From Pirellula sp. (lineage in GTDB: Bacteria; Planctomycetota; Planctomycetia; Pirellulales; PNKZ01): DNA of 64,000 bases. The stretch covers positions 1-64,000 of the forward strand of contig PNKZ01000016.1 of NCBI GenBank assembly GCA_013822735.1, in the 5' to 3' direction. Position numbers and translations under genes: made by a program. Below the pieces are notes generated by a model. It saw only the letters and a list, made by a program, of their open reading frames with translations, had not been told where the DNA came from and did no database searches. Below, in pieces: positions 11,298-20,674 of this stretch. Numbering within the stretch: the first letter of the stretch is position 1; each line of letters begins with the position of its first letter.

Positions 11298-11873
11298 TCA
11301 GTTCAGCGAGATGATTTGGTTTCGTTTCAGTACTTCCAGTCGGAGCTCCGTCGGGCTCAATTCCAATACCTTCAGCTGTAAACCGGTCGGTTGATCGGCC
11401 GTGCCGGGGATGTGTATTTCAGAATCCTTGCGAATCGTCAATTGACGTCCGCCAATTTCCAGCACGGCGATCGGCGGTCTGTCGCGCGTAAAAACACGTG
11501 CGCGAATGCGAATCTCCGGCACTCCTTGTTGGGGGGCGGGTGCCGCCGTGCCGGGACGCGTCGTCGTGCCCTGATCGATTAGTTCGCGTAAGGCCGGACT
11601 CGGCATCGTCGGATCGACGGGGGCCCGCGAGTTCAGCGACATCCCGCGGCCGTCGCGGGGGGCGGGGCCGGAATTGGCAGAATTCGTTCCCGAATCAGGA
11701 GCTCGCAGACGCAAATCATTGCCGCCCGAGGGTGGTGCATTTGGGAGCGGCGGCTCGGGAACTTGGGCTTCCGCAAACGATGCCGGCAGCATGCACGCTG
11801 CAAGCGAAAATGCGATGCTTAGGCAAGCGGCCGAACGTCGCACAAAATCAATGAAACGGATTCGGATTGCCAT
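11298..11873 (-). CDS. PilP/GspC-like periplasmic protein
   Basis: A 191-residue exported protein with a signal peptide of about 35 residues (MAIRIRFIDFVRR, hydrophobic run, FAEAQ). A Pro/Ser/Gly-rich linker follows. The small C-terminal beta domain at about 120-191 includes VLEIGGRQLTIRKDSEI and LQLKVLELSPTELRLEV. This resembles the PilP/GspC homology-region fold that docks the inner-membrane platform on the secretin. Its position directly before the secretin and after GspF supports this. The frame runs upstream to 12050 inside gspF, but the ATG at 11873 gives a clean signal peptide. It lies 7 bases past the gspF stop. The family assignment rests on weak sequence similarity. Confidence 0.7.
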   Translation of the reverse strand: MAIRIRFIDFVRRSAACLSIAFSLAACMLPASFAEAQVPEPPLPNAPPSGGNDLRLRAPDSGTNSANSGPAPRDGRGMSLNSRAPVDPTMPSPALRELIDQGTTTRPGTAAPAPQQGVPEIRIRARVFTRDRPPIAVLEIGGRQLTIRKDSEIHIPGTADQPTGLQLKVLELSPTELRLEVLKRNQIISLN

Positions 11874-11880
11874 CTCGTTT

Positions 11881-13098
11881 TTACGCTCCGCCGGCGGAAA
11901 ATAGGGCCATGAAGAACGCGATATAGACGAAGCCGACGATCCCGCCGACCACGACGATGATACAAGGCTCGATGATCGCGCTAAGCCGGCGAATCGACGA
12001 TTGCAATTGAGCTTCGTGAAATCGTGCAACCTCATCGAGTACCTCGTCAATCGTTCCAGCCGACTCGCCTACCGCGACCATGCGTGCCAGCATCGGGGTA
12101 AAGGCGTGAGGGGCGGAAAGTGGTTCGGCCAGCGTGCCTCCTTGCATCACCGCCTGACGCGCCGCGGTGACGCGGCTCGCTAAGTAGCGATTGCCCAGAA
12201 GCTCTTCCGAAGTGCGGAGCCCTTCGAGCAACGTAATTCCGCTGCGTACCAGAATGCCCAGAGCGCGCGAAAAGGAAGCCGTACCTGCCAAACGTACTAA
12301 GTTGCCGATTACCGGCATTCGTAACATCAGGCGGTCTACGGCGAGTCGACCGACGGGCGTGCAGTATAGGGCGATGAAGCTCACGGTCAATATCAGTACG
12401 CCGATCAGAATATGCGGCAGATAAGTACGTACCCAATCCGAGACGTCGACGAGCAATTGCGTCATCGGCGGCAGCTTGCGCCCCATCCCTTCCAAGAAGC
12501 CTTTAAGCTTGGGAATCACGCCGACGACCATAAACCCGGTGACGGAAATCGCCGCTATCAATACGAGCAACGGGTAGGAAAGAGCCGTGATCAGCTGACT
12601 GCGCAAATTGCGTCGGCGCTCCAGCGTATCGGCGGCCCGTTCGACCGCTTGCTCAAGGCTTCCCGTTTGCTCGCCGACGCGCGACAGCTGCACCAGCAAT
12701 TGTGGAAAGACGCCGGCTTCTTGCATCGCCTCGGCGAACCCGGCCCCTTCTTGAATGCGGGCCGCCGCTTGTCCCCACATGCGCTGCAAGACGCGCCGAC
12801 TGGCCTGCTTCGAAATCGCCTGGAGACCCGTCAGCAGCGTGAGACCGCCGCGGAGCATCACTGCCAATTGCTTGCAACTGATTTCGATATCGATGGAACG
12901 CGGCGGCAAGTGCTCGAGCGGATTAATTCGTGCCCAGATTTCCGAGAGCGTTAAGTCGGCCTCGCCCTTCTTTACGTCGACCGGCATCCAACCGCGCTGC
13001 CGCAGATTCTGCACGGCAAGCGCCGCAGAAGCCGCTTCCAAACGCCCGTTGTGCGGACGTCCGGCATTGTCGCGCGCTCGAAAGTGGAAGGTGGGCAT
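11881..13098 (-). CDS. gspF: Type II secretion / type IV pilus inner-membrane platform protein GspF/PilC
   Basis: A polytopic inner-membrane protein of 405 residues, which is the family length. The N-terminus MPTFHFRARDNAGRPHNGRLEA matches the conserved FxYxAxDxxGxxxxGxxEA opening. Two T2SSF helical domains follow (about 65-190 and 265-390), each ending in membrane helices (ALSYPLLVLIAAISVTGFMV and IIVVVGGIVGFVYIAFFMALF). The motif SRVGEQTGSLEQAVE is typical. It sits between the GspE ATPase gene and the PilP-like gene on one strand. Confidence 0.95.
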   Translation of the reverse strand: MPTFHFRARDNAGRPHNGRLEAASAALAVQNLRQRGWMPVDVKKGEADLTLSEIWARINPLEHLPPRSIDIEISCKQLAVMLRGGLTLLTGLQAISKQASRRVLQRMWGQAAARIQEGAGFAEAMQEAGVFPQLLVQLSRVGEQTGSLEQAVERAADTLERRRNLRSQLITALSYPLLVLIAAISVTGFMVVGVIPKLKGFLEGMGRKLPPMTQLLVDVSDWVRTYLPHILIGVLILTVSFIALYCTPVGRLAVDRLMLRMPVIGNLVRLAGTASFSRALGILVRSGITLLEGLRTSEELLGNRYLASRVTAARQAVMQGGTLAEPLSAPHAFTPMLARMVAVGESAGTIDEVLDEVARFHEAQLQSSIRRLSAIIEPCIIVVVGGIVGFVYIAFFMALFSAGGA

Positions 13099-13141
13099 CG
13101 GGGAAGACTAAAGAGGAGACTAGAGACCGGAGGATTTTGAA

Positions 13142-14662
13142 TTACCAAATCGTGACGGCGCTGAGAGCTTCTTTCACCGTGGTGAGCCCCTTGGTCAGCT
13201 TGTCGAACGTGTCGTCCGTGAGTTTGGGAATCCCCTTTTGCCGAGTGTGGGCGGCAATCTCCGCTTCTTCGGCGCCGTCGGCAATCTTGCGAGCAAGCTC
13301 CTCGTCGACCGGGAGAAGCTCAAACACTCCAAGTCGTCCCGCAAATCCTCGATTGGCGCAGTAAAGGCATCCGCCCGGCTCGAACACGGTCGCTCCGACC
13401 TGATCGGGGCGATCGAGCGCGACGGCTTCGGCCATTGTGAGTTCGCGCGGCTTCTGACAATGGCAGCAGAGCCGACGGACCAAACGTTGGGCGACCGCTA
13501 GACGAACCGTCGCCGCCGTGAGATAGCGGTCGACCCCCATATCGCTCAAACGCGTGATGACGCTGGCCGCGGAGTTGGTGTGCAACGTGCTCAACACCAA
13601 GTGCCCGGTGAGCGAGGCCTTGATGGCGACGTCGGCCGTTTCACGGTCGCGGATTTCGCCGATCATCACGATATCGGGATCGTGGCGAAGCACGCTGCGG
13701 AGCGCTTTACCGAAGCTCACTTTGTCGCCGGAATCGACTTCGACCTGTGCGACGCCGGGGATGCCGTATTCGATCGGGTCTTCGATCGTAATAATATTCC
13801 AATCATCTTGGGCAATAAGTTTGCGCAAGGCGGCGTACAGCGTCGTCGTCTTGCCGCTCCCGGTCGGACCCGTCAGCAAAATCATGCCGTGCGGTTTGGC
13901 AATGGCGTCTTCGAACAGAGTCAGATCGCGCTCGAACATTCCCAGCCGCTCGAGCGTTAGAGTTTCCGTTTGCAACGCCAGCAAACGAAGCGTCATGCGT
14001 TCGCCGTACTTCGTCGGCAACGTGGCGACACGAACATCGACGGAATGCCCCGTCTGGGCCGACTTATGCGAGAAGCGACCGTCTTGCGGGGCACGCTTCT
14101 CGGCGATGTCCATGCCCGACAAGACTTTGAAACGGCTGACGAGGCCCGTGTGCAAAGCGATGGGAAACTTGCGATAGCGTTCGAGTTGACCGTCGACGCG
14201 AAAACGGATTTGCACGCCGTCTTCATACGGATCGATATGCACGTCGGACGCCTGACGCACGATCGAGGCGTGGAGCAGCTCGTCGCAGAGACCGGTCGAG
14301 TCCTTGGCATCGCCGTCGGCTTGGCGCGGGTCGATGCGGCCGCGTGTTTGCACGATGACGGGCGAGGGGCTCTTGCCGTCGCCGAAAATCCGACAGAGCG
14401 CGCGCTTCAGCGATTCCGGCTCGGCGCGTTCGGCATGCACCGGTTGTTCGAATAGACGTTGCACGGCTTGCAACGCGCCGACGTCGTTCTCATCCACACA
14501 GGCGACGTACACCTGGCCGTTCATCACGGCAAACGGCAGCACCATGCGCCGCAGGGCCAAAGCGGGGGGAAGCCTCAGTGCAAACGCCGGGTCGACGCGG
14601 ACCTGGTCCATGTCGAGAGGAGGCTTCGTGACGTTGGTCGGCGAGTCCGGGGCAATGCTCAT
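13142..14662 (-). CDS. gspE: GspE/PilB-type assembly ATPase
   Basis: A cytoplasmic hexameric ATPase powering (pseudo)pilus extension, 506 residues. A short N1E-like domain precedes the core. ASDVHIDPYEDGVQIRFRVDG at about 138-158 is the N2E motif. Walker A GPTGSGKT is at 265-272, the Asp box includes IITIEDPIEY, Walker B is DIVMIGEIRD, and the His box is GHLVLSTLHTN. A four-Cys zinc module (CCHC then CLYC about 30 residues on) is present. The start overlaps the stop of the PilT-like gene as ATGA, indicating coupling. It resembles the second GspE at 53901-55622 but is clearly a separate paralogue. Confidence 0.95.
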   Translation of the reverse strand: MSIAPDSPTNVTKPPLDMDQVRVDPAFALRLPPALALRRMVLPFAVMNGQVYVACVDENDVGALQAVQRLFEQPVHAERAEPESLKRALCRIFGDGKSPSPVIVQTRGRIDPRQADGDAKDSTGLCDELLHASIVRQASDVHIDPYEDGVQIRFRVDGQLERYRKFPIALHTGLVSRFKVLSGMDIAEKRAPQDGRFSHKSAQTGHSVDVRVATLPTKYGERMTLRLLALQTETLTLERLGMFERDLTLFEDAIAKPHGMILLTGPTGSGKTTTLYAALRKLIAQDDWNIITIEDPIEYGIPGVAQVEVDSGDKVSFGKALRSVLRHDPDIVMIGEIRDRETADVAIKASLTGHLVLSTLHTNSAASVITRLSDMGVDRYLTAATVRLAVAQRLVRRLCCHCQKPRELTMAEAVALDRPDQVGATVFEPGGCLYCANRGFAGRLGVFELLPVDEELARKIADGAEEAEIAAHTRQKGIPKLTDDTFDKLTKGLTTVKEALSAVTIW

Positions 14663-15882
14663 TTGTACGCTCCGGCAGGACGGACATGGGGACCGCGAGG
14701 GGTTTGCATCCGTGCCAATCGGTCTCGTACGACGTTGGGATTGCGCGACATGGCCGCAGCCGTCTGCTCGCTAATCCATTTATTGAACCAAAGCTGCGCC
14801 AGGCTTTCGTCGGCGGTTTGCATGCCCGCGCCGCCGCCGGATTCCATCGCCGAATAAATCTGCGACGCCTTGCCGGACGCGATCAGATTGTTGACGGCTC
14901 CGGTTGCGGTAAGCACCTCGCTGACGACCACGCGGCGACGACGGGGCGTGCCGTCGGAAGCCGGCTCGAGCAAGCCGCGTTCGCCGTCGGCGACGACTAA
15001 GTGCTGCGTGATGATGCAGCGCAATACGAGCGAGAGTTGCCGGCGGATGCCGAATTGTTCTTCGGCGGGGAACACCGACACCAAGCGTTCGATCGTGCCG
15101 ACGCAGTCGCCGGCGTGCACCGTCGTGAAGACCAAGTGCCCCGTTTCGGCGGCGGTAATCGCGGTGCGAATCGTATTCAAATCGCGAATTTCGCCTACCA
15201 GAATGACGTCGGGGTCTTGCCGCAACGAGGCGACCAGCGCGTCATTGAAGCTGCCGGCGTCGAGGCCGACTTGTCGCTGGTTCACCAAGCTCATCGACGA
15301 GCGGTGCAGATACTCGATCGGATCTTCGATCGTGACGATGTGCGCGCGGCGCGTTTGGTTCACGCGGTCGATCAACGTGGCCAAGGTCGTGCTTTTGCCG
15401 GCACCGGTCGGGCCGGCGACGATCACCAATCCGTCGGGGAGCGTGCAAAGATCGTAAAGCGACTCCGGAAGCCCAAGATCTCCAAGCGTGCGAAAGCGAT
15501 CTTCCAGTCGCCGCAGCGCAATCGAGAGCGTTCCTTGTCGACGGAACACGTTAAAACGAAAGCGAACGCCGTCGGGCGCCGTCAGAGCGCCGTCGACCGA
15601 TCCGGTGGTATCCAAGGTCGAGGGGTCGAAGCCGCGCATCAAGACTTCGGACATCTGCTCGGTCGTTTCCGACGTGAGCACGCCATGCTTTTCTTGAGGC
15701 TCGAGGATTCCGTGCACGCGCAAATACGCCGGCAACCCCGGCGCGATGTGCAAGTCGGAGGCGTCGAGCAGTACGCACTGCTCCATCAAATGCGCGAGCA
15801 ACTTCTGCGCGCCATGCTCGACGGGCGGAAGCGTCGGCAATTCATCGTCACCGTTGGAGTTGGTCGAGCCGTTTAGATCCAT
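14659..15882 (-). CDS. pilT: PilT-like retraction ATPase
   Basis: A 407-residue ATPase of the PilT branch. The N-terminal domain contains ASDLHIAPGLPAYLRVHG. Walker A GPTGAGKS is at 157-164, then HIVTIEDPIEYLH, the Walker B region PDVILVGEIRDLNTIRTA, and the His box GHLVFTTVHAGD. The C-terminal segment VNNLIASGKASQIYSAME plus GMQTADESL matches the PilT-specific region that corresponds to AIRNLIREGK and GMQTLDQSL in classical PilT. The zinc module of GspE is absent. PilT normally drives pilus retraction, so this locus is not a plain type II secretion system. It overlaps gspE by 4 bases and the PilO/GspM gene by 10. Confidence 0.9.
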   Translation of the reverse strand: MDLNGSTNSNGDDELPTLPPVEHGAQKLLAHLMEQCVLLDASDLHIAPGLPAYLRVHGILEPQEKHGVLTSETTEQMSEVLMRGFDPSTLDTTGSVDGALTAPDGVRFRFNVFRRQGTLSIALRRLEDRFRTLGDLGLPESLYDLCTLPDGLVIVAGPTGAGKSTTLATLIDRVNQTRRAHIVTIEDPIEYLHRSSMSLVNQRQVGLDAGSFNDALVASLRQDPDVILVGEIRDLNTIRTAITAAETGHLVFTTVHAGDCVGTIERLVSVFPAEEQFGIRRQLSLVLRCIITQHLVVADGERGLLEPASDGTPRRRRVVVSEVLTATGAVNNLIASGKASQIYSAMESGGGAGMQTADESLAQLWFNKWISEQTAAAMSRNPNVVRDRLARMQTPRGPHVRPAGAYK

Positions 15883-16523
15883 AGCAACAAGGTCCAGCTA
15901 CGCCATTGGGTTTCGGTTCGACTCTCCGACATCGTGAGGCTGATCGGGATAATCGGCGAGCCGGAATCGCGCAACGCTTCGAGCGTTTCGAGCACATCGG
16001 AGTAACGCCCATAAAAGCGAATGCGCCACACCCGCTGCTCACCGGACGTATTCGAACTGACGACCGGCGGCGGCGAGAACGGATTCACGGTCGTGCCGGC
16101 CGGCGGTCCCGCGAGCGTTTTCAGGACGCCGTCGAACGAGGGTGAAAGGCGAGTTGACTCTCCTTGCAGTGCGGATTCTTCAAACGGAAACAGCCCCCGC
16201 TCCCAAAGCATTCCGGAAAGTTTGCGCAAAGCCTGGGTGCGCATGACGGGAGAAATCGAGCCGACGCTCGCTAATTCCTTGCGGCGCTCCATGAGTAAAG
16301 CCGTCGCCGTCTTGAGGTCGCTCGCTTCCTTTTGCATTTCGGCAAGCCTCATCCGCTGCATGCCGACGGCCTCGGGAGAGACGGCCGCGGCTTGGGCCGA
16401 CAGCAAGCCGGCGCGCGCCTCATCCAGAGTCTTCTGCTCGTTGAAGAACAGGAAATAGCCCAGGGCGATCAAGATCGCCGGCAGCAGCATCGCCAAAACG
16501 CGGTCGCGATTCGATTGTTCCAT
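15873..16523 (-). CDS. PilO/GspM-like inner-membrane protein
   Basis: A 216-residue bitopic protein. A short cytoplasmic N-terminus leads to one membrane helix (about 9-25, LAMLLPAILIALGYFLFF). A coiled-coil at about 28-90 and a small periplasmic alpha/beta domain with TTVNPFSPPPVV and VWRIRFYGRYSDVLETLEAL follow. The last motif is typical of PilO/GspM ferredoxin-like domains. Its place between the GspL/PilM-N gene and pilT fits the platform role. It overlaps pilT by 10 bases. Confidence 0.75.
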   Translation of the reverse strand: MEQSNRDRVLAMLLPAILIALGYFLFFNEQKTLDEARAGLLSAQAAAVSPEAVGMQRMRLAEMQKEASDLKTATALLMERRKELASVGSISPVMRTQALRKLSGMLWERGLFPFEESALQGESTRLSPSFDGVLKTLAGPPAGTTVNPFSPPPVVSSNTSGEQRVWRIRFYGRYSDVLETLEALRDSGSPIIPISLTMSESRTETQWRSWTLLLWI

Positions 16524-16547
16524 AACGCAATTCGCTAGAAGGATTTA

Positions 16548-17963
16548 TTAGGGGCGACTCGCACCTACGACCGTATCACGGCGTTGCGCGGCGTTCGTGG
16601 CCGGCAATTGCTTCAATGAATTTAGGTCGCGCAAGCGGAGTTCGAATGTCCAGGGACCGCCGTCGTCGCTCAAATTGCGGGCCTGCTGCATCGGCGGCTC
16701 AACCGTCCAACCATGCCGCGCCAAGTCGGTCGACATCCCTTCGGCCAAAAGACTGATATGTTCAGGATGCATCGTCGTGCCAATGAGTTTTAGTTCCGCC
16801 CCCGTGCCGTCGATTCGTTGCAGAACCCAATCGTGGGTGGAATCTTCTGAAAGCCGACGCATGAGTTCGGCCAACCGACGGCGATGGGCGTCGAACACCT
16901 CTTCCGCATGACGCACCTCGTCCTTCAATTTCCCTTGCTCCTCCTGAGCCTTCTTTTGTTCGGCTTCCAGCTTGGTGATTTGCTGCGAAAGCCCGGCTAA
17001 TTCTTGCCCGGGCGCCTCGACACGGGCCCGTTCGGCGGCGATTCGACTATTTTCCGACGCAACCCACTTGGTGTGACCCCAGCAAATACCGAGCGCCGCA
17101 ACCCCGAGCACCGCCGCAACGGCCATGCGCTGCTGCTTCGTAAGCGGACGAACGAGCGGCGCCACGAGCGGAACCACCGGCGATTTTTCAGCCAGCGTGA
17201 GATTCCATGCGCCAAGCCAGCGACGCAGCAATGTTTCATCGGAAAGCGACAGATACTCGTCCGGTGCGGCGTCTACGGGGACTTCGCCCTCGGAGACGAG
17301 GGCCGTTACCTGCGCAGCGCCGGATTCCGTCCGCCAACCGTCGACCCCGGCGATCCAGGCGGAAGCCGCGCCGGAGTCGTCGACACGGCAGCGAGATACG
17401 AGCCCTTCACGAGCTACGACGCGCACCGTAGCTCCCGGCCAAAACTCGACGCGCCCCGTGAGTACGGCCGGAGGATTTTCTTCCAGGGCATGCGGCACGC
17501 CGCCGGGATGCAAAACACCTCCGAAGGTCCCCCCGGCCGTACGCACGGCGTCTTGAATTTGCTCCCGCACGGCGCCGACCATCGACGTCATCCAATAGGT
17601 TCGCTGGCCGGCCGATTCCGCTAAAGGCACGGCGGCGGTCGCCGCGTCGAACGCGCTCATCCCGGACAGCGGCTCGGCCTCAAAAGCCAGCGACTGCAGA
17701 AGCTCGGCCGGGCTCATACCGTGAATGGTGGCGGCGGGGAGCGAAAGCGTGTGCGTCCACACGTCTGCCGACAGCACGAACACGCGCCCCGGCTTACGAC
17801 GTTCGGAAGCCAACGCCATTTCCACCAACGTCGCTATTTCTTCGATGTGCGGCCGCTCGCGCACCGCCAACGATCGCGGCGTCGTCGACTTCGCGCCGTC
17901 GAAATCGGCGCGGATCAGACGATCGCGTGTCAGGACGACGAGTGTGGTGGAACGTGAGAACAT
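16548..17963 (-). CDS. gspL: GspL-like protein (PilM-PilN fusion architecture)
   Basis: This 471-residue protein combines a cytoplasmic actin-like domain (about 1-260, PilM/GspL type), a single membrane helix (about 280-298, MAVAAVLGVAALGICW) and a periplasmic part. The periplasmic part starts with a long coiled-coil (about 305-375, rich in Glu/Gln/Lys) and ends in a small domain with PWTFELRLRDLNS, like PilN. In type II secretion GspL recruits the GspE ATPase to the membrane. Its neighbours, PilO/GspM 24 bases downstream and pseudopilins upstream, support the assignment. Confidence 0.8.
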   Translation of the reverse strand: MFSRSTTLVVLTRDRLIRADFDGAKSTTPRSLAVRERPHIEEIATLVEMALASERRKPGRVFVLSADVWTHTLSLPAATIHGMSPAELLQSLAFEAEPLSGMSAFDAATAAVPLAESAGQRTYWMTSMVGAVREQIQDAVRTAGGTFGGVLHPGGVPHALEENPPAVLTGRVEFWPGATVRVVAREGLVSRCRVDDSGAASAWIAGVDGWRTESGAAQVTALVSEGEVPVDAAPDEYLSLSDETLLRRWLGAWNLTLAEKSPVVPLVAPLVRPLTKQQRMAVAAVLGVAALGICWGHTKWVASENSRIAAERARVEAPGQELAGLSQQITKLEAEQKKAQEEQGKLKDEVRHAEEVFDAHRRRLAELMRRLSEDSTHDWVLQRIDGTGAELKLIGTTMHPEHISLLAEGMSTDLARHGWTVEPPMQQARNLSDDGGPWTFELRLRDLNSLKQLPATNAAQRRDTVVGASRP

Positions 17964-18018
17964 GAAATCAGGCGACGGCGATTAGGAGCGAAAATCGATC
18001 TTTCGAGCTTATCCAAGC

Positions 18019-18942
18019 TTAGGATCCGGAGGCAGCACCGGAATCGCCGGTGCCCGTGCCTGTACCTGTGCCGGTAGCGGCGGCGCGGAAAATGAGGATG
18101 TCGACGGTTTGCGAAGAGCCTGGGAGGACATTCACGCGGATCGTCGGTTCATAAACTGTCCCCGCGACCGAAGCGGCCGGCGTTACGTTATCGACGACGA
18201 TTGCGTAGCAGCCGGTCAACCACACGGGCGGCGACGCGCCCGGAGCGGCGGTCAGCGTGTAAACGCGATCCATACCTTCGACGACCGTGGCTTGCGGCGT
18301 ACCGGCGGCGGCGGGAGTGGAGATCGTTACCGTGGGAGTCGTCGAGCTGATCGAACTGATGTCGACGGCGTGCCCCTGTGCGTCGACGGCGTACAGCCGC
18401 ACGCGCAAATCGCGAGCCGTAAGCTGAGATACCGGAAGTCGACGAACGACGTCGTCGGCGGTTGCCGGAACTCCGTCCAATCCGTCGCTCGATATCAAGA
18501 GCAGGTCTTGCAAGTTGTCCAGCGCCATCTTCGAAGTGCCGGTCGAGTCGGCAAACGTGATTCGAGGGGAGCGATTCCAGCCGTCGAAGAGGATCGGCGA
18601 ATTGGCGGGCGCCGTCAGATACGGACCTTGCCAATGCGGGTCGGAAGTGGTGTTTACCGAGAGTTCGGCCAGCGTCGTCGGTAGGCGACGCATATCGGCC
18701 ATGAATCCCGAAATGGACGTCGAGCCCGCCGTTTGCGTCACGGTCAACAACGACTTCTGGACGGTATCGAGCGTTCGTTCGGTCGCTTCAATTCGCGACT
18801 TTTGCGCAACGGGCTCCAACGACTGCACGGCGATCGTCGTCAGCACGGCCATGATCGTCAAAACGACGAGCATTTCCAGCAACGTAAAGCCGGCACGGGC
18901 GTCGTGTGAGTTGTGCGCGATGGTTCGCAAAGAAGACATCAT
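18019..18942 (-). CDS. Pseudopilin with GFTLLE N-methylation signature
   Basis: A 307-residue prepilin-like protein. Basic leader to residue 17, then the cleavage/methylation site G-FTLLEMLVVLTIMAVLTTIAV with Glu at mature position 5. A helix and a beta-rich C-terminal part follow, with GWNRSPRITFADSTG and DDVVRRLPVSQLTARDLRVR, and a low-complexity Thr-Gly repeat tail near 293-300. It is far longer than typical minor pseudopilins (about 150-200). It lies 4 bases after the preceding pseudopilin gene. A second ATG is in frame at 18939. Among the locus pseudopilins only this one has the classical Phe at mature position 1. Confidence 0.85.
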   Translation of the reverse strand: MMSSLRTIAHNSHDARAGFTLLEMLVVLTIMAVLTTIAVQSLEPVAQKSRIEATERTLDTVQKSLLTVTQTAGSTSISGFMADMRRLPTTLAELSVNTTSDPHWQGPYLTAPANSPILFDGWNRSPRITFADSTGTSKMALDNLQDLLLISSDGLDGVPATADDVVRRLPVSQLTARDLRVRLYAVDAQGHAVDISSISSTTPTVTISTPAAAGTPQATVVEGMDRVYTLTAAPGASPPVWLTGCYAIVVDNVTPAASVAGTVYEPTIRVNVLPGSSQTVDILIFRAAATGTGTGTGTGDSGAASGS

Positions 18943-18946
18943 CGAC

Positions 18947-19654
18947 TTAAAGCTTCCGCGAACGAATTAAGAGGGCCAGATCGTCGCCTGCGTTCAAACT
19001 GCCGTCGACGTTGTATGTCCACGTATCCGACGCTCGATTCGGTCCGGCCGACGTGACATATTCCGAAATGATCGTGTCGGAGCCGAGCGTTTGGCTCATC
19101 AAACGAATGGTGTACGGGCTGCCCCAAGGATCATTGAGCGTTTGGTCGTTCAACAGGCCCTGGTTGGCCGTGAAGCCGCAATCGCTCCAGGTGCGCGTGT
19201 CGTTAGGGTCCTTGGGAAAACGCTTATCGCTGATTGCAGGATACTTCGCCGGAGTCGTGCCGACGTACGGGCCGTTCCAACCGATGCGCGTCGAGGCGTC
19301 GTAGTCGTTGACCGACGTGTACGTAATCAATGTGCCCGTGCCGTACATTTGGCGTGGATTGACGAACAAGAAGTGCAATTGCGGCAATGCCGCGCTGCCG
19401 CCGCGATTCGAATCGGCGACATTCGCGCGAGGCAGGTCGCCCATATCGACGAGATATCGATTCGAGATCGTGTCACGCAGGTCTTGCATCGACTTACGTG
19501 CCACGGCGACCCGCGTCTCTTCGTGCTGAGCGTTCATGCCGGGCACGACCATGGCCGTCAGCACGGCCAAGATCGAGACGACCATCACCAGTTCGAGCAA
19601 CGTCAGGGCGCGACGGGATGTTGCGAGTTGCGGCGCGGAGCGATTGTTTTTCAT
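18947..19654 (-). CDS. GspG-like pseudopilin with Ala at the -1 cleavage position
   Basis: A 235-residue protein. The leader ends SRRA and the mature N-terminus would be LTLLELVMVVSILAVLTAMVV, with Glu5 kept. The residue before the cleavage site is Ala, not the normally required Gly. The C-terminal part resembles GspG major pseudopilins: a helix, then FPKDPNDTRTW, LNDPWGSPYTIRLMSQ and a final VTSAGPNRASDTWTYNVDGSLNAGDDL, like the calcium-binding GspG tail. The ATG at 19654 is preferred over a TTG at 19666. It is followed after 4 bases by the next pseudopilin. Confidence 0.85.
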   Translation of the reverse strand: MKNNRSAPQLATSRRALTLLELVMVVSILAVLTAMVVPGMNAQHEETRVAVARKSMQDLRDTISNRYLVDMGDLPRANVADSNRGGSAALPQLHFLFVNPRQMYGTGTLITYTSVNDYDASTRIGWNGPYVGTTPAKYPAISDKRFPKDPNDTRTWSDCGFTANQGLLNDQTLNDPWGSPYTIRLMSQTLGSDTIISEYVTSAGPNRASDTWTYNVDGSLNAGDDLALLIRSRKL

Positions 19655-19748
19655 GACGTTTCGCAATCTATCTAAGACTTGTGGAAAACTAACTGGTTAA
19701 GCGGTTCGCAGTTTCGGCAGACGAATCGACAATCGGCCAATCAGCTCG

Positions 19749-20537
19749 CTAGCTGTCGGCATCGCGTGAGTTGTTGTATTGCTCAATATTGGCGGTACGG
19801 CTCGTTCCATCGGGCAAGACGCAGCCGAGGAACGTGGCGGGAAACTTGTCCTGAGCGGCGGCCGTGGAACTGGGAATCATGTAAACGCACAGGACTCGAG
19901 CGTAGTGGTGCGTCGGATCGGCCGACTGCACCAGCGGCACTTCCGCGATGGCGGAGCCCCGCATGTTGGAGAAAGCCCCCAGCCCAAGCACGACAAACTC
20001 GTTGTTGGCCAACAAATCGGGATGACCCGTGTTGAGGCCGAACGCCTCGCGCAGCAACGTAGCCGCATTGGTTCTGGAGAGAACCTGAACCTTCCCTCCG
20101 GCCGCAAGGGGACGTGGCGTAGCATGTGCGACATTGGCAGCCAAGCTCTCGTCGGCGTCGTAGACGCCGTAGATCCCCGCTTCCGTTAGGCTCTGCGCCT
20201 GGACGGGAGTCAGCTCGATCGGTGTCGCCAAGAGCGGCGGCAATAACGAATGCAATTTGCCGAACGACGCGCCGCTCGTGTTCAGCAGCGAGTCCCACCC
20301 GGTCGGCTGAGCATCGAAACGGCCGTAGTACGTGCGCACCGCCCGGGAAACGTCGTCCGCCACCGTGGCATTGGTCGCGGCGTTGGTTTGATAGCCCAAG
20401 CCGGAAATGATGGGCACGATCAAGCCCGCCAGCACGACGAGAATTGCCAAAACGACGACGAGTTCCAACAACGTCAGCCCATCGCGGCGCTGTGACGCAG
20501 TCTTGCTCGATTTCAAGGCTATTCGGGTCATGATCAT
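19749..20537 (-). CDS. Large pseudopilin, GLTLLE family, paralogue 1
   Basis: A protein of about 262 residues. After a basic leader comes G-LTLLELVVVLAILVVLAGLIV. The helix continues with NAATNATVADDVSRAV, then QPTGWDSLL. The C-terminal half shares a signature with the three genes at 20832, 22694 and 24088: here VVLGLGAFSNMRG, VPLVQSADP and YARVLCVYMI. The start is ATG 20537 or 20531; the longer frame to 20603 adds residues with no leader character. It is closest to the 20832 gene. It has its own candidate promoter at 20675-20703. Confidence 0.85.
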   Translation of the reverse strand: MIMTRIALKSSKTASQRRDGLTLLELVVVLAILVVLAGLIVPIISGLGYQTNAATNATVADDVSRAVRTYYGRFDAQPTGWDSLLNTSGASFGKLHSLLPPLLATPIELTPVQAQSLTEAGIYGVYDADESLAANVAHATPRPLAAGGKVQVLSRTNAATLLREAFGLNTGHPDLLANNEFVVLGLGAFSNMRGSAIAEVPLVQSADPTHHYARVLCVYMIPSSTAAAQDKFPATFLGCVLPDGTSRTANIEQYNNSRDADS

Positions 20538-20674
20538 GAAGGGACGCACGTTGAAATAGCGGGCTCGTAAGCCACGCCCATACGCCAATCGGTGCCAGGG
20601 CAAACTCTCGGCGGCGAATGGGGAACGAACGCAACGACCAGCGACACTTCTACGCGTTCCCTAGGTTGAAAACA

